DNA of 28,323 nt. It comes from Deltaproteobacteria bacterium (GTDB lineage Bacteria > Desulfobacterota > Desulfobacteria > Desulfobacterales > JAFDDL01). The notes under the pieces were generated by a model. The model saw only the letters and a list, made by a program, of their open reading frames with translations. It was not told the DNA's origin and did no database searches. The stretch lies in the NCBI GenBank assembly GCA_019310865.1, contig JAFDDL010000030.1, positions 1 through 28,323 on the forward strand, read 5' to 3'. The translations under genes and the position numbers were made by a program. Positions within the stretch are counted from its first letter, which is position 1. Every line of letters starts with the position of its first letter. Positions 1 through 8,732 of this stretch are shown piece after piece.

Positions 1-62
1 GCTTTGGGGCGGTCATTGCTATAGTTCATTTGGGTTTTTTTTACTTGGTCATGATCGCTCAT
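1..62 (-). CDS. 5' end of a gene leaving the window, possibly a biotin-dependent carboxyltransferase (PycB/OadA-like)
   Basis: An ATG at 62 is preceded by a good ribosome binding site (GGAG, nine bases upstream) and opens a frame that runs off the left edge. Only about 20 residues are visible, beginning MSDHDQVKKTQ and containing NDRPK. The gene follows the 73-aa gene after 36 bases in the same direction, so it belongs to the same operon. In related bacteria the gene after a methylmalonyl-CoA carboxyltransferase is often a pyruvate carboxylase B or oxaloacetate decarboxylase alpha homologue, and an NDRPK-like stretch ahead of its catalytic domain would fit. That product is inferred from position and a weak resemblance; the start itself is well supported. 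Confidence 0.55.
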   Translation of the reverse strand, partial: MSDHDQVKKTQMNYSNDRPK

Positions 63-98
63 CGTTGTTATCTCCTCTATAAAGATCCTAAGGATGGG

Positions 99-320
99 TT
101 ATTTTATTCGCTGAAAGGCCTTGAGTTGCATCATATTGCGCAACTGCATCTGGGATTGTCGCCCGCTGGCTCCCCACAGGGAAGCCGGTGGCGGCGGTTG
201 GGTTGCCGGTTCGGGTTCAGTGTCGCCGACGGCCGCTTGCATCCCGATTGTCGCTTGCTCTTCCTGAAGATAGGCCATAACCCCTGCAATAGCGGCGGCC
301 TGCTTCTTTTTTTTAGTCAT
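99..320 (-). CDS. Small carboxylase-associated protein, function unknown (73 aa)
   Basis: The start ATG at 320 follows GGTGAAAAA. The stop of mmdA lies 43 bases upstream and the next gene starts 36 bases downstream, so it is an operon member. The protein has a lysine-rich N-terminus, a short helix (residues about 8-21, AAAIAGVMAYLQEE), a proline- and acid-rich linker (about 33-46), and a C-terminal part with WGASGRQ followed by a methionine-, glutamine- and arginine-rich helix. No membrane segment is seen. Small epsilon, delta or OadG-type subunits accompany many acyl-CoA carboxylases and decarboxylases, and their helix-linker-helix layout resembles this one. A structural or linker role in the MmdA complex is an inference; I cannot assign a named family. 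Confidence 0.7.
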   Translation of the reverse strand: MTKKKKQAAAIAGVMAYLQEEQATIGMQAAVGDTEPEPATQPPPPASLWGASGRQSQMQLRNMMQLKAFQRIK

Positions 321-363
321 TTTTTCACCAATGCAAATTCCGGTTTATTGGGTTCCATTTACG

Positions 364-1917
364 CTACATGGGAATATTGCCATGTTTCTTGGGCGGCCGC
401 AGCTCCCGCTTGGTACACATGATTTCCAACGCGTCGATGAGTCGCTGCCGGGTTTCCCTGGGCTCGATGATGGCGTCGATGTAGCCACGTTCGGCGGCCC
501 GATACGGGTTGGAAAACAGATCTTCGTATTCCTGAATCTTTTCCTTGCGCTTTTCCGCCGAATCCTCGGCGCTCTTGATCTCTTTGCGATGGATGATATT
601 GGAGGCGCCGCCGGCGCCCATGACCGCAATTTCCGCAGTCGGCCAGGCAAACGCCATATCGGCTCCCAGGTGCCGGCTGGACATGGCGATATACGCCCCG
701 CCGTAGTCTTTTCGGGTGATTAACAGCAGTTTGGGAACCGTGGCCTCGGAGTAGCACCAGAGCAGTTTTGCGCCGTGGCGAATGATGCCGCCCCATTCCT
801 GCTGACTGCCGGGCAGGTAGCCGGGCACATCTGCGATGGTGAGAATGGGAATGTTGAACGCATCGCAAAACCGGATAAACCGAGTGGCTTTGTCCGATGC
901 ATTGATATCGAGACAGCCCGCCATTACCCTGGGCTGGTTGGCGATGATGCCGACGCTTCTGCCGTTCAAACGGGCAAAGCAGACCACAATGTTTTTCGCG
1001 AAGTGCTGATGCGGCTCGAAATATTCTCCATTGTCGACGATGGCGGCGATGACGTCCTTGATATCATAGGACTTGTTCGGACTATCCGGCACAACGGTAT
1101 CGAGCACCGGATCCTGACGTGCCGGGTCATCGCCGGTGGCGACGATGGGCGGCTCATCCATGTTGTTGGACGGCAGGTAGGACAGCAATGTTTTCATCTG
1201 CCCGATGGTGTCCGCGTCTTTCTCGCAGGCGAATTGCGCCACGCCGCTTTTTTCATTGTGGGCCATGGCGCCGCCCAGGTCTTCAAAGGTGATTTCCTCT
1301 CCGGTGACCGATTTAATGACTTGCGGGCCGGTGATGAACATGTGGCTGGTTTTTTTCACCATGAAGATGAAGTCGGTCATGGCCGGTGAATAAACCGCGC
1401 CCCCGGCAGTGGGGCCCATGATGGCGGAAATCTGTGGAATGACGCCCGAGGCGACGGAGTTGCGATAGAAAATTTCACCGTAACCGCTCAGGGCGTCCAC
1501 GCCTTCCTGAATTCGGGCGCCGCCCGAATCGTTCAGTCCCACAAACGGAACACCGGCCTTCAGGGCCATGTCCATCACCTTGCAGATCTTTTTGGCGTGC
1601 ATTTCCCCCAGGCTGCCGGCCCGAGCGGTAAAATCCTGGGCAAAGGCAAAAACCGGACGCCCATCCACCAAGCCGTGCCCGGTGATGACACCATCGGAAG
1701 GGATTTCAGTTTTCTCCATGCCGAAAAACTGACACCGATGCTTAACGAACATATCGATTTCCCGAAACGTACCGGGGTCAAACAGGGTGTCGAGCCGTTC
1801 CCGGGCGGTGAGTTTCCCCTTTTCCTTATGCTTGGCCACCGCCTTCTCTCCTCCCATTTGAAGGATCTTTGCTTCCTGGTCCTTCAGCTGCTTAATCTTG
1901 TCGTCCACATTACCCAT
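364..1917 (-). CDS. mmdA: Methylmalonyl-CoA/propionyl-CoA carboxyltransferase subunit
   Basis: This 517-aa protein is a full-length carboxyltransferase of the acyl-CoA carboxylase beta family (PF01039 type). It carries carboxyl groups between biotin and propionyl-CoA, forming or using methylmalonyl-CoA. Motifs seen are SGGARIQEG (131-139) and GPTAGGAVYSPA (168-179) for acyl-CoA and oxyanion binding in the N-terminal half, VPGYLPGSQQEW and KDYGGAYIAM in the C-terminal half, and the usual family ending KKHGNIPM. The start at 1917 has AAAGGATC about seven bases upstream. It lies 79 bases after meaB in the operon. The same family serves as propionyl-CoA carboxylase beta, methylmalonyl-CoA decarboxylase alpha and transcarboxylase 12S subunit; sequence alone does not separate these. 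No biotin carrier or biotin carboxylase gene is visible here. Confidence 0.93.
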   Translation of the reverse strand: MGNVDDKIKQLKDQEAKILQMGGEKAVAKHKEKGKLTARERLDTLFDPGTFREIDMFVKHRCQFFGMEKTEIPSDGVITGHGLVDGRPVFAFAQDFTARAGSLGEMHAKKICKVMDMALKAGVPFVGLNDSGGARIQEGVDALSGYGEIFYRNSVASGVIPQISAIMGPTAGGAVYSPAMTDFIFMVKKTSHMFITGPQVIKSVTGEEITFEDLGGAMAHNEKSGVAQFACEKDADTIGQMKTLLSYLPSNNMDEPPIVATGDDPARQDPVLDTVVPDSPNKSYDIKDVIAAIVDNGEYFEPHQHFAKNIVVCFARLNGRSVGIIANQPRVMAGCLDINASDKATRFIRFCDAFNIPILTIADVPGYLPGSQQEWGGIIRHGAKLLWCYSEATVPKLLLITRKDYGGAYIAMSSRHLGADMAFAWPTAEIAVMGAGGASNIIHRKEIKSAEDSAEKRKEKIQEYEDLFSNPYRAAERGYIDAIIEPRETRQRLIDALEIMCTKRELRPPKKHGNIPM

Positions 1918-1996
1918 CGTGAAGATCCTTTCTTAATTAATAAAAAAGATATTGGCCCAAGTGGAAATTTTCATCCAATGGCGAACGCAATTAAAA

Positions 1997-3001
1997 TTAA
2001 CTATTTTTTCTGTCTCCCTGGCTTTTGTCAAGGAAAAAAAGAAGCCGATCTGCCGCCAGCGTGGGGGCCAGAGCGCCTTTTTCCACCTGTCGCCGAATAT
2101 CGGGCAGGGCGTTTTTAACCCCATCGCCTTCATAAAACCGTCGTTTCAAACCCTCCTCCACCAGCGACCACATCCAGTCCAGTGCCTGGGTGCGGCGTTT
2201 TTTAGCCAACTCTCCGGATTGGGTTATGATGCTGCGGTGACGAAGCACCGTTTCCCAGATATCATCAATCCCCGTCATGTTTAGGGCAGAGCAGGTCATG
2301 ATGGGTGGCGACCAGTTCGCCGAAGACGGTATGAGCAGATGAAAGGCATTCTCATATACTTTTTGGGCTCGTTTGGCCCGTTCAAGGTTGTCACCGTCTG
2401 CCTTTGTGATTGCCAGCGCGTCGGCCAGCTCCAGGAGTCCCTTTTTAATCCCCTGGAGTTCATCCCCGGCGCCGGCCAGCATCAGCACCAGAAAAAAATC
2501 GACCATGGATGCTACCGTGGTTTCCGATTGACCGACCCCCACGGTTTCAACCAGCACCACGTCAAAGCCGGCCGCCTCGCATACCAGCATGGTTTCCCGT
2601 GTTTTGCGGGCAACGCCGCCAAGGGTGCCGCTGGACGGTGACGGACGGATAAAGGCCCGACGGTCAGCCGATAATTTTTCCATCCGGGTTTTATCCGCCA
2701 GAATGCTGCCGCCGAATCGCTTGCTGGAGGGGTCAACCGCCAGTACGGCCACCTTGTGACCTTTCTCAATCAGGGTTGTTCCGAGGCTTTCTATAAAGTA
2801 GCTTTTACCGGCACCCGGCACACCGCTGATGCCCAGGCGAATCGCCTGACCCGTATGGACCAGAAGCCGATCCATGATGGTTTGGGCCAGCTCCTGGTGG
2901 GACGCTTTCGTGCTCTCGATCAGGGTAATGGTTTTGGCCAAAATACGCCGGTTTCCATCCCGAACGCCCTGGATGTAGAATTCCGGGTCTTTGGCGGCCA
3001 T
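1997..3001 (-). CDS. meaB: Methylmalonyl-CoA mutase-associated G-protein chaperone MeaB/ArgK
   Basis: This 334-aa protein is a G3E-family GTPase that protects the mutase and gates loading of adenosylcobalamin. The P-loop GVPGAGKS is at about 60-67. Further signatures are AVDPSS, the glycine/arginine-rich switch area RPSPSSGTLGGVARKTRE, the DVVLVETVGVGQSE segment (Walker B and switch), and ITKADG for base recognition. Its ATG directly abuts the mutase stop codon (TAA at 3004-3002, ATG at 3001-2999), with the ribosome binding site GGAG inside the end of the mutase gene. That arrangement suggests translational coupling and balanced production of mutase and chaperone. Length and motifs are normal for the family. 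Confidence 0.95.
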   Translation of the reverse strand: MAAKDPEFYIQGVRDGNRRILAKTITLIESTKASHQELAQTIMDRLLVHTGQAIRLGISGVPGAGKSYFIESLGTTLIEKGHKVAVLAVDPSSKRFGGSILADKTRMEKLSADRRAFIRPSPSSGTLGGVARKTRETMLVCEAAGFDVVLVETVGVGQSETTVASMVDFFLVLMLAGAGDELQGIKKGLLELADALAITKADGDNLERAKRAQKVYENAFHLLIPSSANWSPPIMTCSALNMTGIDDIWETVLRHRSIITQSGELAKKRRTQALDWMWSLVEEGLKRRFYEGDGVKNALPDIRRQVEKGALAPTLAADRLLFFLDKSQGDRKNS

Positions 3002-5128
3002 TTATTTTTTCTCCAACCCGGTTAGAATCCGATTGGCGCTGTCGGGTATCGGTGTGCCGGGTCCGAAAACGGCCATGGCGCCTGCGGCAAGCAATCCATC
3101 ATAGTCTTTCGGGGGGATGATACCGCCCACAACAATTTGAATGTCCTCACCGTTTTCCGCTTTCAGCGCTGCGGCAAGTGCCGGAACCAGGTATTTATGG
3201 CCGGCAGCCAGGCTCGAAACACCCACCACGTGCACATCGTTTTCCACAGCCATGCGGGCCGCTTCCTCCGGGGTTTGGAACATGGGGCTGATATCCACGT
3301 CAAATCCCAGGTCGGACAGGGCGGTGGCCACCACCTTAACGCCCCGATCGTGACCGTCCTGCCCCATTTTGGTCATCAGAATTCGTGGCCGTCGCCCTTC
3401 GCTTTCAAGAAAGTTTTCGGTGCGTTTTCGAATGCTGGTAAAAATCTCGCTGTCGCGGTATTCCGATGCGTATACGCCCGAGATGCACTGGGTGGTGGCC
3501 ACATACCTGCCGAATACCGCTTCCATGGCGTCGGATATCTCACCGACGGTGGCCCGGGCGCGAACCGCCGGGATGCACGCTTCCAGGAGGTTGCCGCCGG
3601 ACTTGGCCGCCTGGGTCAAATTCGCCAGGGCTTCGGTAGTTGCTTTCTCGTCCCGATTCGCCTTGGTCCGGTTGATCAGGGCAACCTGCTCGTCGCGGAT
3701 GGTCGCCGGTACTTCCAGGACGTCGATTTCGTCATCTTGTTCCATTTGGTATTTATTAACCCCCACGATGACGTCCTTGCCCTGTTCGATGCGGGCCTGG
3801 CGACGGGCGGCCGACTCTTCGATTCTCATTTTCGGCATACCTGATTCGATGGCTTTGGCCATGCCGCCCAGTGCCTCCACTTCGTCGATGATTTTCAAGG
3901 CCTCCTGGATGATACCGTTCGTGAGGGACTCGATGTAATAGGAACCGGCCAGCGGGTCGACGACCCGGCAGACCTGGGTTTCTTCCTGGACGATGATTTG
4001 GGTGTTTCGGGCGATGCGAGCCGAAAAATCGGTGGGAAGTCCCACGGCCTCGTCAAAGGAGTTGGTGTGCAGGGACTGGGTGCCGCCCAGGACCGCCGAC
4101 ATGCATTCAAAAGCGGTTCGGATGACATTGTTGTACGGATCCTGGGCCGTCAGGCTCCAACCGGACGTCTGGCAATGGGTTCGGAGCATGGCCGATTTGG
4201 GATTTTTGGGGTTGAACCGGCTGATGAGTTTATGCCACAGGAAGCGCGCAGCGCGGAGCATGGCGATTTCCATGAAAAAATTCATTCCGATTCCGAAAAA
4301 GAATGACAGCCGGGGGGCGAAATCGTCGATATTCAGACCCGCGGACAGCGCCGCCCGTACATATTCGACACCGTCTGCCATGGTGAAGGCCGTCTGGAGC
4401 ACTGAATTGGCTCCGGCCTCCATCATATGGTACCCGGAAATGGAGATACTATTGAACTTGGGCATGTTTTTCGAACAATACCCGATGATGTCCGAAACGA
4501 TGCGCATGGAGGGTTCCGGCGGGTAGATATAGGTATTGCGCGTCAGGTATTCTTTTAAAATATCGTTCTGGATGGTACCGGTGAGCTTTTCCTGCGCCAC
4601 ACCCTGCTCTTCGGCGGCAACGATATAACCGGCCAGAATGGGAAGTACGGCGCCATTCATGGTCATCGAGACGCTCATCTTATCCAGCGGAATCTGGTCG
4701 AAGAGAATTTTCATGTCCTCCACGGAATCCACCGCCACGCCGGCTTTGCCCACATCACCGGCAACCCGGGGATGGTCCGAATCGTATCCGCGATGCGTGG
4801 CCAGGTCGAAGGCCACGGACAAACCCTTTTGACCGGCTGCCAGGTTCCTTCGGTAAAATGCGTTGGATTCTTTGGCGGTGGAAAAACCGGCATACTGGCG
4901 AATGGTCCACGGCCGATTGGTATACATGGTTGCCTTGGGCCCGCGCACGAAAGGGGCAAATCCCGGCATGCTGTCCATATGTTCCAGGTTTTCGAGGTCT
5001 TTCGCAGTGTAAATGGGTTTGACCGAAACGCCTTCCGGGGTCGTCCATGTTAATTCTTCGAGGGGTTTTCCCCGCAGTTCCTTGGTTGCAAGTTCTTCCC
5101 ATTTGTTTTTATTGGGCTGCTGCGCCAT
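3002..5128 (-). CDS. mcm: Methylmalonyl-CoA mutase (adenosylcobalamin-dependent, single chain)
   Basis: This 708-aa enzyme interconverts (R)-methylmalonyl-CoA and succinyl-CoA. The N-terminal TIM barrel carries [12 protein letters not shown], with Tyr79, and TRNTYIYPP, with Arg197. These match the Tyr/Arg pair (Y89/R207 in the Propionibacterium enzyme) that distinguishes methylmalonyl-CoA mutase from isobutyryl-CoA mutase (Phe/Gln). The C-terminal cobalamin domain begins near 575 and contains the base-off motif DGHDRG, with His593 as the expected lower axial ligand, followed by the [11 protein letters not shown] and VVGGIIPP segments. Both domains are on one chain, so no separate small subunit is needed. 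The start at 5128 has GAAGGAG eight bases upstream. It sits between the epimerase (59-base gap) and meaB (no gap). Confidence 0.96.
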   Translation of the reverse strand: MAQQPNKNKWEELATKELRGKPLEELTWTTPEGVSVKPIYTAKDLENLEHMDSMPGFAPFVRGPKATMYTNRPWTIRQYAGFSTAKESNAFYRRNLAAGQKGLSVAFDLATHRGYDSDHPRVAGDVGKAGVAVDSVEDMKILFDQIPLDKMSVSMTMNGAVLPILAGYIVAAEEQGVAQEKLTGTIQNDILKEYLTRNTYIYPPEPSMRIVSDIIGYCSKNMPKFNSISISGYHMMEAGANSVLQTAFTMADGVEYVRAALSAGLNIDDFAPRLSFFFGIGMNFFMEIAMLRAARFLWHKLISRFNPKNPKSAMLRTHCQTSGWSLTAQDPYNNVIRTAFECMSAVLGGTQSLHTNSFDEAVGLPTDFSARIARNTQIIVQEETQVCRVVDPLAGSYYIESLTNGIIQEALKIIDEVEALGGMAKAIESGMPKMRIEESAARRQARIEQGKDVIVGVNKYQMEQDDEIDVLEVPATIRDEQVALINRTKANRDEKATTEALANLTQAAKSGGNLLEACIPAVRARATVGEISDAMEAVFGRYVATTQCISGVYASEYRDSEIFTSIRKRTENFLESEGRRPRILMTKMGQDGHDRGVKVVATALSDLGFDVDISPMFQTPEEAARMAVENDVHVVGVSSLAAGHKYLVPALAAALKAENGEDIQIVVGGIIPPKDYDGLLAAGAMAVFGPGTPIPDSANRILTGLEKK

Positions 5129-5187
5129 GATAAAACTCCTTCTCTATTTTCGGACCATCATATCCGCATGATCGGTCTATCGGTTAA

Positions 5188-5589
5188 TCAGCGTTCGCAT
5201 AGTTCCACCAAAACGCCGCTGGTATCCTTGGGATGTAAAAAGGCGATCCGGGCGCCGCCGGCGCCCTTTCTCGGTTTTTCGTCGATGAGCCGAATGCCCT
5301 TTTCCTTTAATTCCGCCAAAGCCGCCTCGATGTTTTCCACCCTGAAGGCCACGTGCTGAATGCCTTCGCCCTTTTTTGCCAGGTATTTGGCAATGGGGCC
5401 GTCCGGCGCCGTGGATTCGAGCAACTCCACCTCACTTTCGCCCACCGGCAGAAAGGCGGTGGTGACCTTCTGCTCTTCCACGGTTTCCGTTCCTTCAAAG
5501 CTCAGGCCCAGAATTTCGGACCAGAAGTTTTTCCCGGAATCAATACTGTTTACGGCCACACCAAGATGATCGATTTTCAATAGCTTCAT
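5188..5589 (-). CDS. mce: Methylmalonyl-CoA epimerase
   Basis: This 133-aa protein of the vicinal-oxygen-chelate (glyoxalase) superfamily interconverts (S)- and (R)-methylmalonyl-CoA. It thereby links the carboxyltransferase, which uses the S form, to the mutase, which uses the R form. The duplicated fold shows as IDHLGVAV at the N-terminus (His8) and GIQHVAFRV at mid-chain (His79), with Glu129 in VLVELCE near the end. These fit the metal-binding positions of the family. ELKEKGIRLIDEKPRKGAGGARIAF is a typical C-terminal segment. AAGGAAG lies eight bases before the ATG, and the aminotransferase stop is 12 bases upstream. Size and placement beside the mutase leave little doubt. Confidence 0.95.
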   Translation of the reverse strand: MKLLKIDHLGVAVNSIDSGKNFWSEILGLSFEGTETVEEQKVTTAFLPVGESEVELLESTAPDGPIAKYLAKKGEGIQHVAFRVENIEAALAELKEKGIRLIDEKPRKGAGGARIAFLHPKDTSGVLVELCER

Positions 5590-5601
5590 ATTTTTTCTTC
5601 C

Positions 5602-6783
5602 TTATCTGAACTTAGCCATTACCTTTTTAAATCCGGGAAGTGCGCCGGTGATCGTCTCATCCGGAACACTGAACGATATTCGAAAATAACCCGGGCCGCC
5701 GAAACCGCTTCCGGGTACGGTCAAGATGAGCTCTTCCTGGAGCGCTTGAACAAATGCGACGTCATCGGCAACCGGTGATTTGGGAAACAGGTAAAATGCG
5801 CCCGGTGGGGTTACAAACTCATAGCCGGCTTCCGCCAGCCCCCTGCACAGAATCTCGCGTTTTCGGGCATAGGCGCTCATGTCGATGGTCGCCCCCTGTA
5901 CGGCTGCCACCACGCGCTGCATGAGCGCCGGCGCATTGACGAACCCGAGTATCCGGTTGGAAAGGGCCAGGCCGTTTAGCAGCATTTGCGAATCGACGGC
6001 TTGCGGGCTCAGGGCGATAAACCCGAGTCGTTCACCGGGAATGGAGATATCCTTGGAGTAGGAGGTGATAATCATGCTTTCCGCATAAACGGAAAAAATA
6101 CTCGGTACCTGGACGTCATCGTAGACGATTTTCCGATAGGGTTCATCGGATATCAGGTAGATGGCGCTACCAAACAGCGCGCTTTTTTCACGCAGCAGGC
6201 TGCCCAGGACGCTCAGATTTTGTTTCGTATAGATTTGCCCCGTGGGGTTGTTCGGCGAGTTGATGATCACGGCCCGGGTTTTTTCGGTGATCGCCGATGC
6301 CATGGCGTCGATATCCAGTGAGAAATCCGAACGGGTAGGGACGGCTTTTAAAACCCCCCCGTGATTGTCCGCATAAAATCCGTACTCCACGAAATACGGC
6401 GCCGGCACCACGACTTCTTCACCGGGATTCAAGATGGTTTTAAGCACCACGTTCAACGCTCCGGCCGCACCGCAGGTTATGGTGATATGGGTATCGGCAA
6501 CGGTGACGTCGTTTTCTATGGAAACCTGATCCGCGATGGCCTTTCGCACAAACGGGTAGCCCGGATTGGGCAAATAGCCGTGGTCGCCGGGCCCAAGGTT
6601 TTTAACGGTGTCGATCAATGCGGCGTTGAACTGGGGCGGCGGGGGTTGTATTGGGTTTCCGATGCTGAAATCAAAAACGTTCTGATCACCGTGAATGGCT
6701 TTGAGCCGGGTGCCCTCTTCAAACATCTTACGAATCCATGAGGATTTTTCCATAATCGCTTCAATTTTGGATGAAACCGCCAT
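5602..6783 (-). CDS. PLP-dependent class I/II aminotransferase
   Basis: This 393-aa fold-type I aminotransferase has the expected motifs: INSPNNPTG (Asn179-Pro180) and SDEPY (Asp213) for the cofactor ring, SYSKDISIPGERLG with Lys244 as the Schiff-base lysine, and YFRISFSV near the C-terminus, whose Arg would bind the substrate carboxylate. The substrate cannot be read from sequence. Aspartate/oxaloacetate or alanine/pyruvate are reasonable, since it is packed between malate dehydrogenase (27 bases upstream) and the epimerase (12 bases downstream). It may draw oxaloacetate off to aspartate, or pyruvate to alanine. It is an uncommon passenger in a methylmalonyl-CoA operon. Confidence 0.88.
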   Translation of the reverse strand: MAVSSKIEAIMEKSSWIRKMFEEGTRLKAIHGDQNVFDFSIGNPIQPPPPQFNAALIDTVKNLGPGDHGYLPNPGYPFVRKAIADQVSIENDVTVADTHITITCGAAGALNVVLKTILNPGEEVVVPAPYFVEYGFYADNHGGVLKAVPTRSDFSLDIDAMASAITEKTRAVIINSPNNPTGQIYTKQNLSVLGSLLREKSALFGSAIYLISDEPYRKIVYDDVQVPSIFSVYAESMIITSYSKDISIPGERLGFIALSPQAVDSQMLLNGLALSNRILGFVNAPALMQRVVAAVQGATIDMSAYARKREILCRGLAEAGYEFVTPPGAFYLFPKSPVADDVAFVQALQEELILTVPGSGFGGPGYFRISFSVPDETITGALPGFKKVMAKFR

Positions 6784-6810
6784 AAAAATCTCCCTATTTA
6801 TTTTTGCACA

Positions 6811-7755
<945 letters not shown>

Positions 7756-7768
7756 CTAACGTTATTTT

Positions 7769-8539
7769 TTATCTCTCATTAGATCCTAAGCTTGCCTTGA
7801 TAAACTCGCGATTCATGCGCGCAATATTCGTAATGGAAATCTCCTTGGGGCACTCGGCCTCGCATTCGCGCTCATTGCTACAGCAACCGAATCCCAGATC
7901 GTCCATGACCGTCACCATTTTGATTGCCCGGCGGGCTGCCTCAGGTAGTCCCTGGGGCAATAGGGCCAGATGCGATATCTTCGCACCGGTAAACAGCATG
8001 GCCGATGCATTCGGACAGGCCGCCACACATGCCCCGCAGCCGATGCAGGCGGCGGCGTCAAAGGCGGCTTCGGCGGCTTCCGGCGGTATGGGGATGGCGT
8101 TTGCGTCGGGCGCACCGCCTGTGTTTGCCGATATGTAACCGCCGGCCTGGATTATTTTATCCAGCGGGCTTCGATCCACCACAAGATCCTTGACGACCTT
8201 GAACGCTCGGGATCGCCACGGCTCGATGACGATGGTGTCGCCATCGGAAAAATGCCGCATGTGAAGTTGACACAGGGTGGTGGCCTTTTCGGGGCCGTGG
8301 GGCCGACCGTTTACAACCGCCCCGCACATGCCGCAAATGCCCTCTCGACAGTCATGGTCAAATGCGATGGGGTCCTTTCCCGTCAGGGATAGCGCCTCGT
8401 TGACCACATCGATCATTTCAAGAAAGGACATATCCGGGGATATGTTTCGGGCCGGGTAGGTTTCCAGGCGTCCGCGATTTTTCGGGCCGTCCTGGCGCCA
8501 TACTTTCAAGGTTAGATTCAAGGGCGATTTGCTGCTCAC
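7769..8539 (-). CDS. sdhB: Succinate dehydrogenase/fumarate reductase iron-sulfur subunit
   Basis: This 256-aa electron-transfer subunit has the cysteines for three clusters. For [2Fe-2S] these are Cys64, Cys69, Cys72 and Cys90 (CREGICGMC then TTLC). For [4Fe-4S] and [3Fe-4S] they are [12 protein letters not shown] (165, 168, 171, 175) plus Cys219/220, Cys226 and Cys230 ([13 protein letters not shown]). The start is GTG at 8539, chosen because AGGAG lies about seven bases upstream and because the intact reading of sdhA would end in TGA overlapping it (GTGA), the usual tight coupling. It sits peripherally on the membrane between SdhA and the cytochrome b. The layout is that of B-type complexes (Bacillus SQR, Wolinella QFR). 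Confidence 0.94.
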   Translation of the reverse strand: MSSKSPLNLTLKVWRQDGPKNRGRLETYPARNISPDMSFLEMIDVVNEALSLTGKDPIAFDHDCREGICGMCGAVVNGRPHGPEKATTLCQLHMRHFSDGDTIVIEPWRSRAFKVVKDLVVDRSPLDKIIQAGGYISANTGGAPDANAIPIPPEAAEAAFDAAACIGCGACVAACPNASAMLFTGAKISHLALLPQGLPEAARRAIKMVTVMDDLGFGCCSNERECEAECPKEISITNIARMNREFIKASLGSNER

Positions 8540-8732
8540 TTGTAACTCCTTTGCGTCAGTTTTACGTGTTCAAATTCGAGGGGCTCCATGTGATGCACCG
8601 GTTCGCTTTCCGACCCCTCATATGACCAGGCCGATACATGGCAGAAGTTCTCGTCGTCGCGAAGTGCTTCGCCCTCGTCGGTTTGAAAGGCTTCGTTGAA
8701 ATGTCCACCACATGATTCCTGCCGGGACGGCT
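8536..8732 (-). pseudogene. sdhA: Out-of-frame C-terminal remnant of sdhA with a deletion junction at 8718-8732
   Basis: Read in the frame that includes 8718-8716 (GAA), this segment encodes [11 protein letters not shown], then [20 protein letters not shown], and ends KLTQRSYK with TGA at 8538-8536. This is the conserved C-terminus of B-type SdhA/FrdA, ending in a GTGA overlap with sdhB. The upstream frame leaves the family after NFNQS (codon at 8732-8730). The conserved stretch that normally joins the two (about 22-24 residues, LEKAGRVADF-like through DAL) is absent. A simple one-base slip cannot restore the gene; a deletion of roughly 65-72 bases not divisible by three is implied. No stop codon interrupts the remnant. 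Confidence 0.85.

Noticed and set aside
775..1389. A 204-codon plus-strand frame within mmdA
   Set aside because: Antisense to a strongly conserved carboxyltransferase; its translation matches nothing and it has no start signals.
8718..8732. Programmed ribosomal frameshifting as the explanation for the sdhA break
   Set aside because: A slip cannot replace the roughly 22-24 missing conserved residues, and there is no slippery heptamer at the junction.
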